From Perkinsus marinus ATCC 50983 (Eukaryota; Perkinsozoa; Perkinsida; Perkinsidae): a stretch of DNA of 64,000 nt. The position numbers and the translations under genes were made by a program. The DNA lies in contig NW_003209454.1 of NCBI RefSeq assembly GCF_000006405.1, positions 5,459 to 69,458 of the forward strand. The letters are read 5' to 3'. Of the stretch, positions 22,428 to 33,500 are shown piece after piece; the stretch's first letter is position 1, and every line of letters starts with the position of its first letter. The notes under the pieces were generated by a model. That model searched no databases, was not told the origin of the DNA, and was given only the letters and a program-made list of their open reading frames with translations.

Positions 22428-25149
22428 ATGATAATGTCCAGTATAAAAGCCGAAGCAGCATTGAAGTCAGAGTCAGAGCATCATTCACATGGTCATCATC
22501 ATAAAAAGTTGGGTGCTGCAAACCCGACATTCAAGAAGCTCTTTAACGATGGTCGACCGGCAAATCTGGCTGATGAGGATACACTTAGTTATGATACCTT
22601 GAAACTTTATGGACCTGGTAATACGGGAACTTTCTCATGGTGTGGTATCCATAACATTTATTCCATGTTTATGGCGTACAGCGATAAGAGTTGCCCTACA
22701 GAATGATATCCAAACGAAGATGCTACCGGAGATCATTGGAAAGGATTCATCTGAGGTGACGGTGTCGGAGGAATACTGTTCGCTTCCGCTCAGCTGAGCT
22801 CAGGAGTTCTCTCACTAGTTAGAGGAGTTTATATGCGAATTTGGGTAGAAGTGTATAGACACCAATAAGAATTTGCCAAAAAAATTTTATTGTCACCAAC
22901 GCACGTAGTTGACCATGTTTATATTCCCCCTTCACAGTGTGGATGTGTACGCGCTGTTCTTCTTATTGTTTTTCAGGCGATTGAACATCTATCTGAACTT
23001 GTTGGTGATATGAAAGCTACCATTTATCGGTCTGTAGCGCATATGGTCATGAATGAGACCTTTGTTGAGAAGATGGCAAGTGTTATGGACAAGGGCACTT
23101 CTGAGGCTGTTACCAGTGGACAGGTAGTAGCACTGAAATCGGCAGGGTAATGTACATCTCTGATTGTAGAACTATTAGCAACTACTCTAGTGCGGAGTCT
23201 ATTATTGGCATTTATTCGAGGAATGCGAATATTACATCTATCACAGCTTTTGTAATTTGTTATAGCCTACAGAGCTCCGAGTAGTCTCCTCCCAAGAGTA
23301 ACAGAGTAGTATTGGCAGGCCAATACTACTCTGTTACTCTTGGGAAGCTGAGTTGATGGTGTTCGCCTGAATTCAGTTTGTATATTTTTATTCCTCGATG
23401 ACGCTCATTCCCCCTCAGTTCCTCGGTTCAGGTGAAGAGTGCATTAGAGAGCGCGATCGACACCGAATTGGAAAAGTCCCTTTCGAGCGAGATCAAACAT
23501 CGTTTGGTTCCGGCCATGCTCGATTGTGTGGATTCTCTCACGTAAACAGTTGTTTCTCCGACCTAGTTCGTATCTTACCCGTCGGATGTTAAGATTCCTT
23601 TCGTCGGTTTTCAGATTGAAGGCTTCTGCGGATCAGACGGCTCAAGTGGAGGAACTCCGTCAAGCATTGGATTCTGCTCGCCAGACGGTAGTGACAAATT
23701 TGAGTGTCGAATTTTATGCAACTCTCACGGCTTCTTTTAGATTTCGTTGTTGTCTAACAAATGCAAGAGTTTGGAAAGTCGAGTCCGGGGCTTGGCGCAG
23801 TAGTACTTTATAATTTATATACGTTTTGAATCGGAATGCACTCACAATTTCAGGAAGCAACAATTCGCGAGTAGTGAAATTAATGTGAAGTTAGCGGAAG
23901 CGGTTAAGGAGTTGCGAGCCCTTGGCAAGGTGTCGAAATCGGCGCAAGTTCGATCCCGGCAGGAGGCGTTTTACTCAGGACGAGGATTTTGCGAGGCAAT
24001 TTGACACACGCGCTCTAACGCCCAACCTTCCCAGTCGATCCGAGGCTGAGATTACTGAGCAGGTAGTACATACCGCAACTCGTTGGAATCATGATATGGA
24101 TGATGAAGGTACTCGAGCAAGTGAGAGGGCAGGTCATAAGGCCGATGCTCGCTCAGATGAGGGACCTTCAAGAGGTGGGTTAATATCTGTGGTGATTTGG
24201 TGTCACGGTATTGGTTTGCACTATCACACCGGTGGTCGCTGGGTCGAATCATTGTACCGGCATTTTAGGTGATTAGAGTTAAGAGTGTATGTAATGGTCG
24301 AGAGGATAGCGCACCCTCGAGCCCTACATTGGCAGGTAAGGGACCCGGGTTCAATACTTGGGTGAGCATTTTTCAGGTTCAACCGATGCGGTGCGACGAC
24401 AGATGAAGGGACTGATTGATGAAGGGAAATGGGACGAGGCTTTCCAGGCGGTTGTTGCTTATACTTTACAAGTAGATATGGTATTGGTTCACGTGCACGC
24501 ATGTACAAGTCGTGTGCATGCGTGCAGAGCGCTACTTGTTGATTAACTCTTCTGTTTTTGATATATGATGTAGGTCGATGAGCAGAATAGTGATGATGTC
24601 TTGCAAGAGTTGTTGGAGAAAACCTCCTCACAGCCTGAGATGTGGTTGAGTCATACTTTACCCGGTACGACAAACGTCCCACTTTCCACACGACCTCTTA
24701 TCAAAGTGGATCTGAGTGAGTCAGACAAGGACAGTAGTCAGGCAGTGACAAATGATATTCAGTTGATGCGTTGGTGTTGCAATTGAAGGCCCCTAGGAGT
24801 GATATAAGTGTCGCTGTGGTCGACTCCAAATTGGATTGGTTACGCGAGCTGGCCCTTTCCATGAACACTTCCTCTATTCGTGGTGATACCACTCCTTTGC
24901 TACTTCTGTTACTAATCGTATCAGGTACGCCCGAGCTGATAGAACGGCTAAGTAGAATAGTACAACAGATGAAGGGCTTGGGGGAGGCTCCTGACAGCTT
25001 TGTAGCAGTTCAGAATATTCGAGACTCTGACACGACGGTGAGTATTGATGAATGCACTCTCACCTTGAGCGTCATATTTACAGGCGCAAAAGTTGTTATT
25101 GTCGAAGCTTGGTTTGGTTATACGATGTATGGAGGCTCTTATAAGATGA
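22428..25149 (+). CDS. EDC4: EDC4 / Ge-1 / Varicose-like mRNA decapping scaffold (C-terminal part)
   Basis: Fourteen exons (22428-22617, 22682-22755, 22977-23123, 23432-23541, 23615-23687, 23741-23799, 23854-23929, 23979-24062, 24109-24178, 24377-24471, 24574-24715, 24763-24882, 24925-25037 and 25084-25149) give 472 aa. All introns are GT-AG (42-308 nt). The protein has a His-rich N-terminus, a helical region (VALQNDIQTKMLPEIIGK, VKSALESAIDTELEKSL), a coiled coil (AQVEELRQALDSARQT) and the diagnostic end: MKGLIDEGKWDEAFQ, then KLDWLRELALSMN and AQKLLLSKLGLVIRCMEALI, matching the alpha-helical C-terminal domain of EDC4/Varicose. That domain oligomerises and binds decapping factors in P-bodies. 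The N-terminal WD40 propeller of animal and plant proteins is absent here; it is lost or encoded elsewhere. Confidence 0.8.
22789..22936 (+). repeat. intron 2 of EDC4-like gene: dispersed repeat copy
   Basis: Homologous to 20298-20441. Shared blocks are CTCAGCTGA, CAATAAGAATTT, ATTGTCACCAAC and CACGTAGTTGACCATGT. It fills most of the 221-nt intron. Confidence 0.5.
23291..23344. repeat. perfect 25-bp hairpin in EDC4-like intron 3
   Basis: 23291-23315 (begins CCCAAGAGTAACAGAG) is the exact reverse complement of 23320-23344, with a 4-nt loop (CAGG). Its GC content is close to that of the surroundings. It could be a recent short palindromic insertion or a small-RNA precursor. Confidence 0.85.
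24179..24376 (+). repeat. EDC4-like intron 9: two tRNA-like modules
   Basis: The first half reads TGGTGTCACGGTATTGG (A-box-like) followed by CTGGGTCGAATCATT. The second half reads GGTCGAGAGGATAGCGC followed by CCCGGGTTCAATACTTGGG (24345-24363). Both are in the gene's orientation. Intron 7 (23930-23978, 49 nt) carries a third B-box, AGTTCGATCCC. Confidence 0.5.
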
Positions 25150-25653
25150 TAGTTCATTAGTTTATTCGTGTTTCTTATACTCTCCCTGGTTGTGTTGGTC
25201 ACCTGGTCATGGTGGTAATTCTCAAAAAGGATTACATCACTAGATATGTATACGCGAATTGTCCGCGCATACATCTCACTCGCACGCATACAGTTTAGAG
25301 GCATTCAACTGCTGTTAGTAGTAACACTCACACGGGTTGACTGACAGCGCCTGAGTGTAGGACAGAATGGGAAGTTAGGGAGCCTCAGCTAAGCCGTTTC
25401 GGGCAAAAAAATTTTGGGCAGGCGAGATTTACACTGTACGAATAACCGTGTTAGTACGTACTAGTACTGTTATTAGGTTGCTGCCTCTATTCGGTGAACG
25501 GCTTTCATTTCTGCCCCGACTCGTATTGCCTTTTACTAGTGTGATAGTAAAGTCGTATTCAGAAACAGAGGCTTAGGGTCATCTTCATGTGGTGTATGGT
25601 GGGAGCAATTTTGTTTTTATTGCAGTTCTTCTTAGCCTTCCGGTGGTGGGACT
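25150..25653. other. intergenic / 5' leader of PiT gene
   Basis: A polypyrimidine-AG acceptor (ttttattgcag, ending at 25625) lies 28 nt before the ATG of the phosphate transporter. It could serve spliced-leader trans-splicing or close a 5'-UTR intron. The rest is empty. Confidence 0.4.
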
Positions 25654-27654
25654 ATGTTGAGAGTTATTCTCTGCACAGCGTCACTTCTCCCAGTCGTCGT
25701 GGTGGTTCAAGGTGTTGCCAACCCAGCCGGTAACGCGAGCGACCTCTCAGTCTTCCAGAGTGAATTCCTATGGTTGGTGGTCATGGGCTTTATCGTGGGC
25801 TTTATCATGGCGTATGGTATCGGTGCTAATGATGTTGCTAATTCCTTCTCTGCATCGGTTGGTGCCAAGTCTATTACTCTCAAGCAAGCGGTGTTGTTGG
25901 CTGCGGTCTGCGAGATGGTTGGCGTTATTGGTATGGGAGCTTCTGTGACTGACACTGTACGTAAGGACATTCTTAACCCGGATTACTTTTTGTACAACCC
26001 CGATTTATTAATGTTGGCTATGTTCTCGGCTCTTACGGGTGCTGGTGCGTGGCTCATTCTTGCGACAGTCATGTCGTTTCCTGTATCGACTACGCATTCC
26101 ATCATAGGAGGACTGATCGGTGTTGGTATGTCCGTGAGTTATGACGCTGTTGATTGGTTCTCGATCTTGATGGTTGTTGTATCGTGGATAACATCACCAT
26201 TCTTAGCAGCAGTTGTTGGTGGCTTCTGGTTCTTGTTAATCAGAACTTTTATATTACGCAAGGGTGAGAAGGCTGCCAAATATTCCTACCGTTTTTACCC
26301 GCTACTCCTCCTCATCGTCTTCATCAGCGTGTGTATGTTCATTATGTTCAAGAACTCTCAAAAACAGCTGAAATCATTTGTGTCTGACCACCCAGTGTTC
26401 GCGGCATTGATCGCTGTTGGTATTGGCGTTATTCTGGCCTTCGTAACGTACATCGCGACCTATCGTTTGGTCAAACGTCGGATTAGATCCGCGCCGGAAA
26501 TTGCTGAGTTACCATTACCGGCTACCGCCCCGACTACTCGTGAGGGCACTGCGTCGGGTAGTGAAGAAGAAGGTGTGGTTTCTACAGAGAGTGTGGTACA
26601 GACGAAAAAGTTTGGTTATAATAGAGATCTACATTCTGAGGCACGCGACGGTGATGATAATGTTGCTGTTATACACGACAATGCGGAGGTGTTCCCACCG
26701 AAGGCTGAGGAGACTTTCAATATCCTACAAGTTGTTAGTGCCTCCTTTGCCTCGGTGAGCCATGGTGCTAATGATGTTGCCAACGCTATCGGTCCTATTG
26801 CTTCTATATGGGGTACTTGGCAAACTGCTGATGTCGTTTCCAAGGTTGACATTCCTTTTTGGATCCTCTTATTTGGTGGTGCTGGTATTGTCATCGGACT
26901 GTTAACGTATGGTTATAATGTTATCAGAACTGTTGGTTGTTGTCTTATTAAGGTAAGTCCAGCTAGAGGAGCTTGTATTGAGCTTGGCTCGGCTTGGGTC
27001 ATTCTTGTTGGCTCTAACCTTGGTATACCATTGTCAACAACTCATTGTATGGTCGGCTCCACTATTGGTGTTGGACTATGTGAGAAGAATGGTCGAGAGA
27101 GTGTCAATTGGGGCCTTTTTGGTAAGATAATTGTCGCTTGGATTTTCACTCTAATCTTTGCTGCTCTCACATCGAGTGCATTATTTGGATTTATGTCAAC
27201 GATCTACCATCCGATACTGAGCGATGTGATTTGTTCGTCGGGCCAGAATCTGGTTGATGTTTACACTGGTATCCCCGACGTTTTCCCACAGTACACTACT
27301 GCTGGTCTATCTAATGTATTCAAATCCGTTGATACCAATAATGATGGTTTTCTCTCATTGGAAGAGTTGGAAACTGCTGGTATGGGTCTTACGGCATCAG
27401 GGAAGAGTCCGATTGATGCTTATGGTGATGATGATGTTGACTATTTGACCATGGATGAATGGTTATCGTGGCGATGTGTTGGTAAGACTGAATTGACGAC
27501 TCTCTCGGATCGATCTTGTGAGCCGCTGTGCGCCACTGGATTCTCGTTATCTGAGCCTCTCCAGTGCTCTTTAGTCAAGGGAGAGACCCTCACTGGTGGC
27601 TATTCACAGTCGGCCTTGTTATCGATCCCCTCATGTCAGCCTGTTGGTCGATAA
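25654..27654 (+). CDS. PiT/Pho4 (SLC20-type) phosphate transporter with C-terminal EF-hands, 666 aa
   Basis: One uninterrupted frame. An N-terminal signal-like stretch is followed by the two inverted PiT signature repeats: GANDVANSFSASVGAKS near residue 59 and GANDVANAIGPIASIW near residue 370. About ten to twelve membrane helices are visible, with PVSTTHSIIGG and PLSTTHCMVGS as the paired substrate loops. A hydrophilic cytosolic loop (residues about 280-360) separates the halves. After the last helix a lumenal or cytosolic tail carries a good EF-hand (DTNNDGFLSLEE, near residue 559) and a second acidic loop (DDDVDYLTMDEW). Na+- or H+-coupled phosphate import is the family role. Calcium control through the tail is inference. 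A donor-like AAGGTAAGT at 26950 is read through. Confidence 0.92.
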   Translation: MLRVILCTASLLPVVVVVQGVANPAGNASDLSVFQSEFLWLVVMGFIVGFIMAYGIGANDVANSFSASVGAKSITLKQAVLLAAVCEMVGVIGMGASVTDTVRKDILNPDYFLYNPDLLMLAMFSALTGAGAWLILATVMSFPVSTTHSIIGGLIGVGMSVSYDAVDWFSILMVVVSWITSPFLAAVVGGFWFLLIRTFILRKGEKAAKYSYRFYPLLLLIVFISVCMFIMFKNSQKQLKSFVSDHPVFAALIAVGIGVILAFVTYIATYRLVKRRIRSAPEIAELPLPATAPTTREGTASGSEEEGVVSTESVVQTKKFGYNRDLHSEARDGDDNVAVIHDNAEVFPPKAEETFNILQVVSASFASVSHGANDVANAIGPIASIWGTWQTADVVSKVDIPFWILLFGGAGIVIGLLTYGYNVIRTVGCCLIKVSPARGACIELGSAWVILVGSNLGIPLSTTHCMVGSTIGVGLCEKNGRESVNWGLFGKIIVAWIFTLIFAALTSSALFGFMSTIYHPILSDVICSSGQNLVDVYTGIPDVFPQYTTAGLSNVFKSVDTNNDGFLSLEELETAGMGLTASGKSPIDAYGDDDVDYLTMDEWLSWRCVGKTELTTLSDRSCEPLCATGFSLSEPLQCSLVKGETLTGGYSQSALLSIPSCQPVGR

Positions 27655-28667
27655 ATTGATTTGCTCTCACTTTTTATCCTTGTCGCATCAATTAGTTTTT
27701 TGAATTGGCGTGCCACGTCGCCGTCGTAGAGTGTATTGATCATGATTCAGTGTGATACGACCGTACTGTATTCCATGCGTTGGTAGACCTAAACCGTAGT
27801 AGTTGTAATGCCCAGCGGGCCTCATGATAGTTACACACGTTGTAACACGTTCGTGCTCGTGCTTATTCAAGTCTTGGGTTCGACGTCCCTAGTTACCGTA
27901 GGTAGTGTTGTAGTCGGAGCGGACAGTGTCATTGGTTCTGAAAATTCAAAACGGGAAGATGTTGTAACTCAAGTAACTTAAGGATGGGGAGTTTGGAACT
28001 TCGAATATTATGAGTTCTAAGCATAAGAGAAATACCAATATGTATTAGCAAAATCGACCACGAACCGTTACACAATTATACTGAATTATAGGTGACCCGC
28101 TATATAAAACCGTCAGTCCAAGTTTACTCACATCATACTTGGGCCTCGGCAAGATTGTAACAGAGAAATAACGTTAATGCTTCGTCAAGCTGCTGGCAGA
28201 GTGAAATTCCGGGAAAGAGCTGCCGATGTGAGCCGATCTGAGCATACTCATCTAACGTAAACCATCGCTACTTGCGTCCAAAATGAAACTAAAAAAATCC
28301 GTTGCAGAGCGTGAGAGGTCTTTGAGGTGGGTTATGTCAAAGGACCCTCTAGGATCATATACCCATCGAGGATGCCTTTTGCATGTAAGTCCTCTCAAGT
28401 AGTACGAGCAGTTCCAAGAGTGCTTCGGGATGTGCTCTAGATGGGGAGAAGAGTAGGAATATGTCTGACGCCTCTTGTTCCGGCATATGGGACAGAGAGC
28501 AGGGTCGGTGCGAACTTACACAGTGAAGTAATTCCTTCTTGCATGATGATCTAATGGTGACTTAGGCGATATCAATGACGTACCGAAGGAGACCGAGATA
28601 TACAAGGTCATGAGACCATACGATACGAGTATGCGATAGTTCAGCAATAGACATGACGAAAAACTAA
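27655..28667. other. intergenic
   Basis: A tRNA T-arm-like sequence (GGGTTCGACGTCC) lies near 27870 on the plus strand. No gene is seen. Confidence 0.35.
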
Positions 28668-28740
28668 CGATCTCGGTGGGACTCGAACCCACAATCTTTG
28701 GTTCCGAAGACCAACGCCTTATCCATTAGGCCACGAGACC
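28668..28740 (-). tRNA. trnR-UCG: tRNA-Arg (anticodon TCG)
   Basis: A complete 73-nt cloverleaf. The acceptor stem pairs GGTCTCG with CGAGATC (one G-T pair). The D-arm contains GGCCTAATGGATAAGGC. The anticodon stem is TTGGT/ACCAA with loop CTTCGGA, giving TCG. The T-arm is GTGGGTTCGAGTCCCAC. It is intronless, with a TTTTT run a few bases downstream on the same strand as a Pol III terminator. This is the only intact tRNA in the window. Confidence 0.93.
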
Positions 28741-29182
28741 ATGTTGCACTCGTTTCATACTATCTTCCAGATGTCCTGAGGGAGAATGAATTGGCGGGTC
28801 AAATGAAGAAGACCCCTCCGACAGCTTGGAAACTGGCCTTATCCTCCGATATGCGTTGCGGATTCAATTCAAATCTTACTCACTGAACAATTATGATATT
28901 TGCCGTAGTCATGTAGGATTTCAGTTTGTAACTCTCATTCATCACTGAGTTAACACCTTCTACAGTATTCCCTCATCTGAATGAAGGCTCCCAAACCGCA
29001 TGAAGATGTACCCCTTCATTCAAAGTTTTACCGACAGATAGTGCTCTGCGTTTTATCCCTAAATGTACGAACGCAATCCAATCGACCTCAGAAACGTGTT
29101 GCTCGCACACATGATATCTCAGAAGCACTCAGAGCGTCTAAAACGTCTAAAGTTGGCAGGCAGTTGATATCCACTTGACGAG
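28741..29182. other. no gene seen
   Basis: Short frames only, on both strands. Confidence 0.35.
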
Positions 29183-30368
29183 TCAACAAGTCGGAAATTC
29201 TTTTCCGTTGGAATAACGTAACATGTCGGTGCCAGTAACTAACAAAATAACACACGTACTATAACAAGTCTGAACGTAAAGACTCCGAACCGGGAATCTT
29301 CGGCTCATCATCAAAGGACGAGCTGATTTGGTGATGGCAAGTTCGCATTTCGAAAGACGTTGTTGAGGGAACTTAACCTTCGTCATATACCGGTTTATAA
29401 CGTCCTCTCTCGGCCGTTGGAGCTCCCAACTGATCATTCAGATGAGAGAGTCATAGAGAACCCAACTCTTTGGAGAGCTAACCTGAGATATATCCAGGGG
29501 TCACCGAAATTGATATCATAAACCTCCGCCAACTCGACGAGCTTCTTATCGTCTTCTTCCGTCCAGGGCTTCCCTTCATTTTCCAACGGAGTTCCCTAAT
29601 AGGTCGAAAACACGTGGATCGGAGGACGCTGTCGTTTGCCAACCTTGAACCGCTCCTGATATTCTTCAATTGGCCAAACACCATGGTTGAATTTGCGTAA
29701 ATACACGAGTAGTTTCCTGCGCTGCTCCGGGGCCATCTCCTACGAGAGGGAACAGACTGATAGAACAGGATATGATAAGAACTCACCACACGTTGGACAT
29801 CCTCATAATCGGAAGATATGAAGTCCGACCAATCTTCGAAACATGAGGCAACCTCCTCGGCATTCTCACCAAATTCCATCTCTTGTAGGAATCTGCAGCG
29901 GTAAGAGCACATATCATACTGCTCGGAAAATCTCATCGGATCATTTGCGTCAAATATCAGCAATGGTTCCATGTTATACACCCCAAACTGATATGATTCC
30001 AACCAAGCATTATTCCACACCTTAGAACGTCCCAGTCATCGCTGGGTGGTGGCTTCGCATAAACTCGTTTGATTATTCTTTTCTCGGCTCGACCCATGGT
30101 TTGTTTCTTATGCTTTAACATATTTCGGAATGTTTTGAAATCAAAGTACTGCTTGGGATGCTTCAGGTGATAAGGTGGACGACTTCCCTGAGAGGTACAA
30201 TAATTCAGACAATCGATCGCGTGATCGATTTACAGGGTTTTGCCAAACTTTATGTTCCGACTGTGGGAGATTAGGATAGTAGTCGCTCTTGTAATGCATG
30301 ATGCGCTCCATTCGGTCGAGTAGTGGCCGACTAACCCTCATCACTGTTGCACTTCGATGAAGGGACAT
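29183..30368 (-). CDS. SANT/Myb-domain protein, about 287 aa
   Basis: Six exons (minus): 30368-30234, 30187-30021, 29892-29787, 29739-29644, 29595-29483 and 29429-29183. All are GT-AG and phase-correct. The N-terminal half is basic and helical (HLKHPKQYFDFKTFRNMLKH). A tract LRFLQEMEFGENAEEVASCF precedes EQRRKLLVYLRKFNHGVWP. A SANT repeat follows, KPWTEEDDKKLVELAEVYD with GDPWIYLSWELQRPREDVI, and then KCELAITKSARP. The residue pattern of Trp, acidic and Leu positions fits a DNA- or histone-binding SANT domain. A chromatin or transcription role is likely. The last 25 codons after RSLYVQ are less certain and may contain another junction. Confidence 0.65.
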
Positions 30369-30559
30369 TGAGTATGCCAGAGACTGAGAAGCGAGAGATC
30401 CCTGGTTCGCTCCCTGCCTGCCCCCATTGAGTATTTAATAATAACATCATATAATTCGCGTAGGAGACCGCTAATGATACAACAATAGGAGACAATCGCT
30501 ATCCCATCATCGTGTGTTTTCGAGAAACCAATGCCTGAGAGAATTATTCATCAAATCGA

Positions 30560-33500
30560 TCAACTGGGCGAGCGCTTTCTCACAGGATGATTGCAAATAG
30601 CTGCATGACTAGGCTTGCACTGAATGTGCGCTTCACCATCAGACCAGGTTTTAAGTGTCAGTCCTGAACAATAGACACTACTAATCAATCGGACGGCCGA
30701 GCGCGGTTGATAGAAGATTGTACTTACCATGTTCAATCAGCCAAGTAGAAGCATCTTTCACATCTGTGAAGTCAAGTACTTCAACAAGATGGCCGACAGG
30801 ATATGTTTGGTATCTGTTAAGAAAACCTTCGCTGTGCGTAAGATACGCTTTAATGAGCTCACGCTTTGGTGATTGTACGTAATGCCTTCAGACGCAAACG
30901 TTGTAGGAAGAGCCTCAATAGGTGGTAGGCATGAGTCGGGGCCGCCCTTGTTGGTATTGAACGTGGTGTGGAATCTTCCCCATCTTCCTCATCATCATGA
31001 TCAACCTCAGATGATTCACGACGAGCTATCCTCACTAGCCTAATCACCACGAAGACCACTACTCCACAATCAGACCATATTCCAGACAATTCCAGCAGGG
31101 ATGGAACATGATGAAAGAAGAGCATCACAACTCGCGAGAAATAGAGAGGCACTTCCTGTATCAGTGTTTAGTCCAAGCCTCTAATGTTAGCTACTGATGA
31201 TGACCATATTCGATGAACAGTGAATGATGAGCAACAGATGAATATGGCGACCAGAATGGGAAGAAGATGTCGTTCGCATACGCTGATATGCATAGTCCTA
31301 CCGAAAACATGCTTTATAATCATTGGTTGCCATAGCTTGTCGAATCCTCTTCGCGAACACAACGTAGGGATGATGACGCTGCTCCGAAGTTAGCATCCTA
31401 AGGAACTTCATTTCATCCGCTCGCAGAGACTGCAAGGAATAGTATCTGTCACGCGCCACGAAATTGATAACATATCTGCGAATAGTGCTCATTCACTCAC
31501 AGAAGTCGATAACAGAGGAATTCACAAGTGACGTTGTCATCATTCGCTCCTTCCGCAGCATAAAGATATCTAGAAAGAGATATGAAATAGAATGCTCATG
31601 CTGCTGCTGCTGGTTATCATGAGTACTTCAGCTGAGTTTGACATTGATTGAACTGTCCCAAGTCCTCTGCCTCCAAGGCCCATCTAGCGTTTGCCTCATA
31701 AACCGATCGAGTAAACTCGTCCTTCATATTCTGCACTGTTAAATCCTGTCGAACCGCCCTGAGACAAACATGATTCATTAATCGATGATAGTTGACCCCT
31801 ATCAATNNNNNNNNNNNNNNNNNNNNNNNNNNNNNNNNNNNNNNNNNNNNNNNNNNNNNNNNNNNNNNNNNNNNNNNNNNNNNNNNNNNNNNNNNNNNNN
31901 NNNNNNGATGAAGATAGAGGAAACGACGCCAAACTACCTTAAGCTGTTCTCCAATGTACTCCCAGTCACGAGATTTGCTTCGATGGAACTCCCTTAGATG
32001 CTCCATCCACTTCTTTAGGACCGCTGGGGGCCGCACCTGATTAATGGATTAATTTGCAACATGCCGGGATCGAACTCGGGTGGCGTTATGCATACTATTA
32101 ATGATCATCACTACAATTCCCTATACCTTGAATGTTGACCGGACCTCAACTTACCAGACTTGGATCGGGTTGGCTCGTCAAACGGAGGTAGCTTTTCTCC
32201 ATTTTCTGGCAAGTGCCCACAACCACAAAGTCGACGGTCTGGTCAAACACTTCCGACTCATCAACTCCGAAGGAGAAGTTGACGTCCAGCGGAGCGATGC
32301 GGGGTGCTGCCGATCTGACAATAGAATTGATACACAACTCATGGCAGCAATCGCCGCTTACCCGTTGGCATCATCAGTCCAAAGCCCTCCAACAACTGAG
32401 GAACTCGATGCAGCTTCATCTGCCTCTGCAATAAAGGCAACTTTCGAATTACGTCATACAGCAATGATTTCCAGAATGACTATTGTACGAGACCCTTGCA
32501 TGGTTTTCATCAATGACTTCTCAATGAAACCTCATCCCTCTGATGTGTAGAAGGACCCTTGCTTACTAAATCGTTCCATCCTCTGTTGTCGTCGCCTTAG
32601 CTCCTCCTGTGTAGTCGCCCCTTGCATCATTGATATGGCACCCTATGAAGATAGCTTCGTTGGGACAAGTGTGGTATGGTAATCATCACCTTCTTCGCCT
32701 TAGCTTGTAGCTTCCCTTTCCGCTTGTTCGCCTGTCCTTTCTTATTGACCCCTGGAGTTAACGTTACACTATAGGAACCTGTTTTTGTTGTTGCTGCTGC
32801 AAGCCCATCACTCAACGGTATGAAATCTCTATTACCATCTGAAAGGGGAGAGTTGCATTCAACATCTAAGAGTATGCAGGGATCGGTGCATTCCGATCGA
32901 ATAATGGGCGATTCGCACAGGTTTACAAGACTAAATAAGTGTAGCTCACCAGACAAGCGTCTAGAAGGGGACTTCTTCTTTGGGCTACCTCCTCGACGAG
33001 ATCTCTTAGGTGAGGGGACCATTAGGGATGTTGCTTCCTGTAACAACAGCATTCAAGGAGTTGACGGCTTGTAGTGTATACCTGTTCCCACAACTTCGGA
33101 TCGACTCTAGCATCTATATCCCTTTCTGGTGGTACCGGATAATGGTTCCAGTCAGTCGTCCAGTATGTGCCTACTCATACACGCATTAATTCATCAAAAC
33201 TTCCCCACATAGAGCACTCCCGCCCAGATCTAGCCATTCAGAGTTGGAATACTATGTATCACTTAAACAATTCACTAAGAGTCTACATCTCAGTCCCCAT
33301 CACAAAGATCTACTACGATTATCAATAAGCCTCATAGACCAGGGTTTCCGTCACCTTCGGCTTTTAACTTGTTGGTGATCTCCTTCACGACAGTATCTGC
33401 TGCCGATAATCGAGCAGTTCTGAGCTCCTGACTCATGCTGGGTCTGCCTCCGAGGGAAGCATACAATCGCTGCACCCACTGCAGCATACCAGGGGGATGT

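Noticed and set aside
31446-31500. A 25-nt intron in the LENG8-like gene (31500-31476)
   Set aside because: The same donor with a later acceptor (31446) gives a 55-nt intron and a better, gap-free match to the family ([11 protein letters not shown]...), so the ultra-short intron is not needed.
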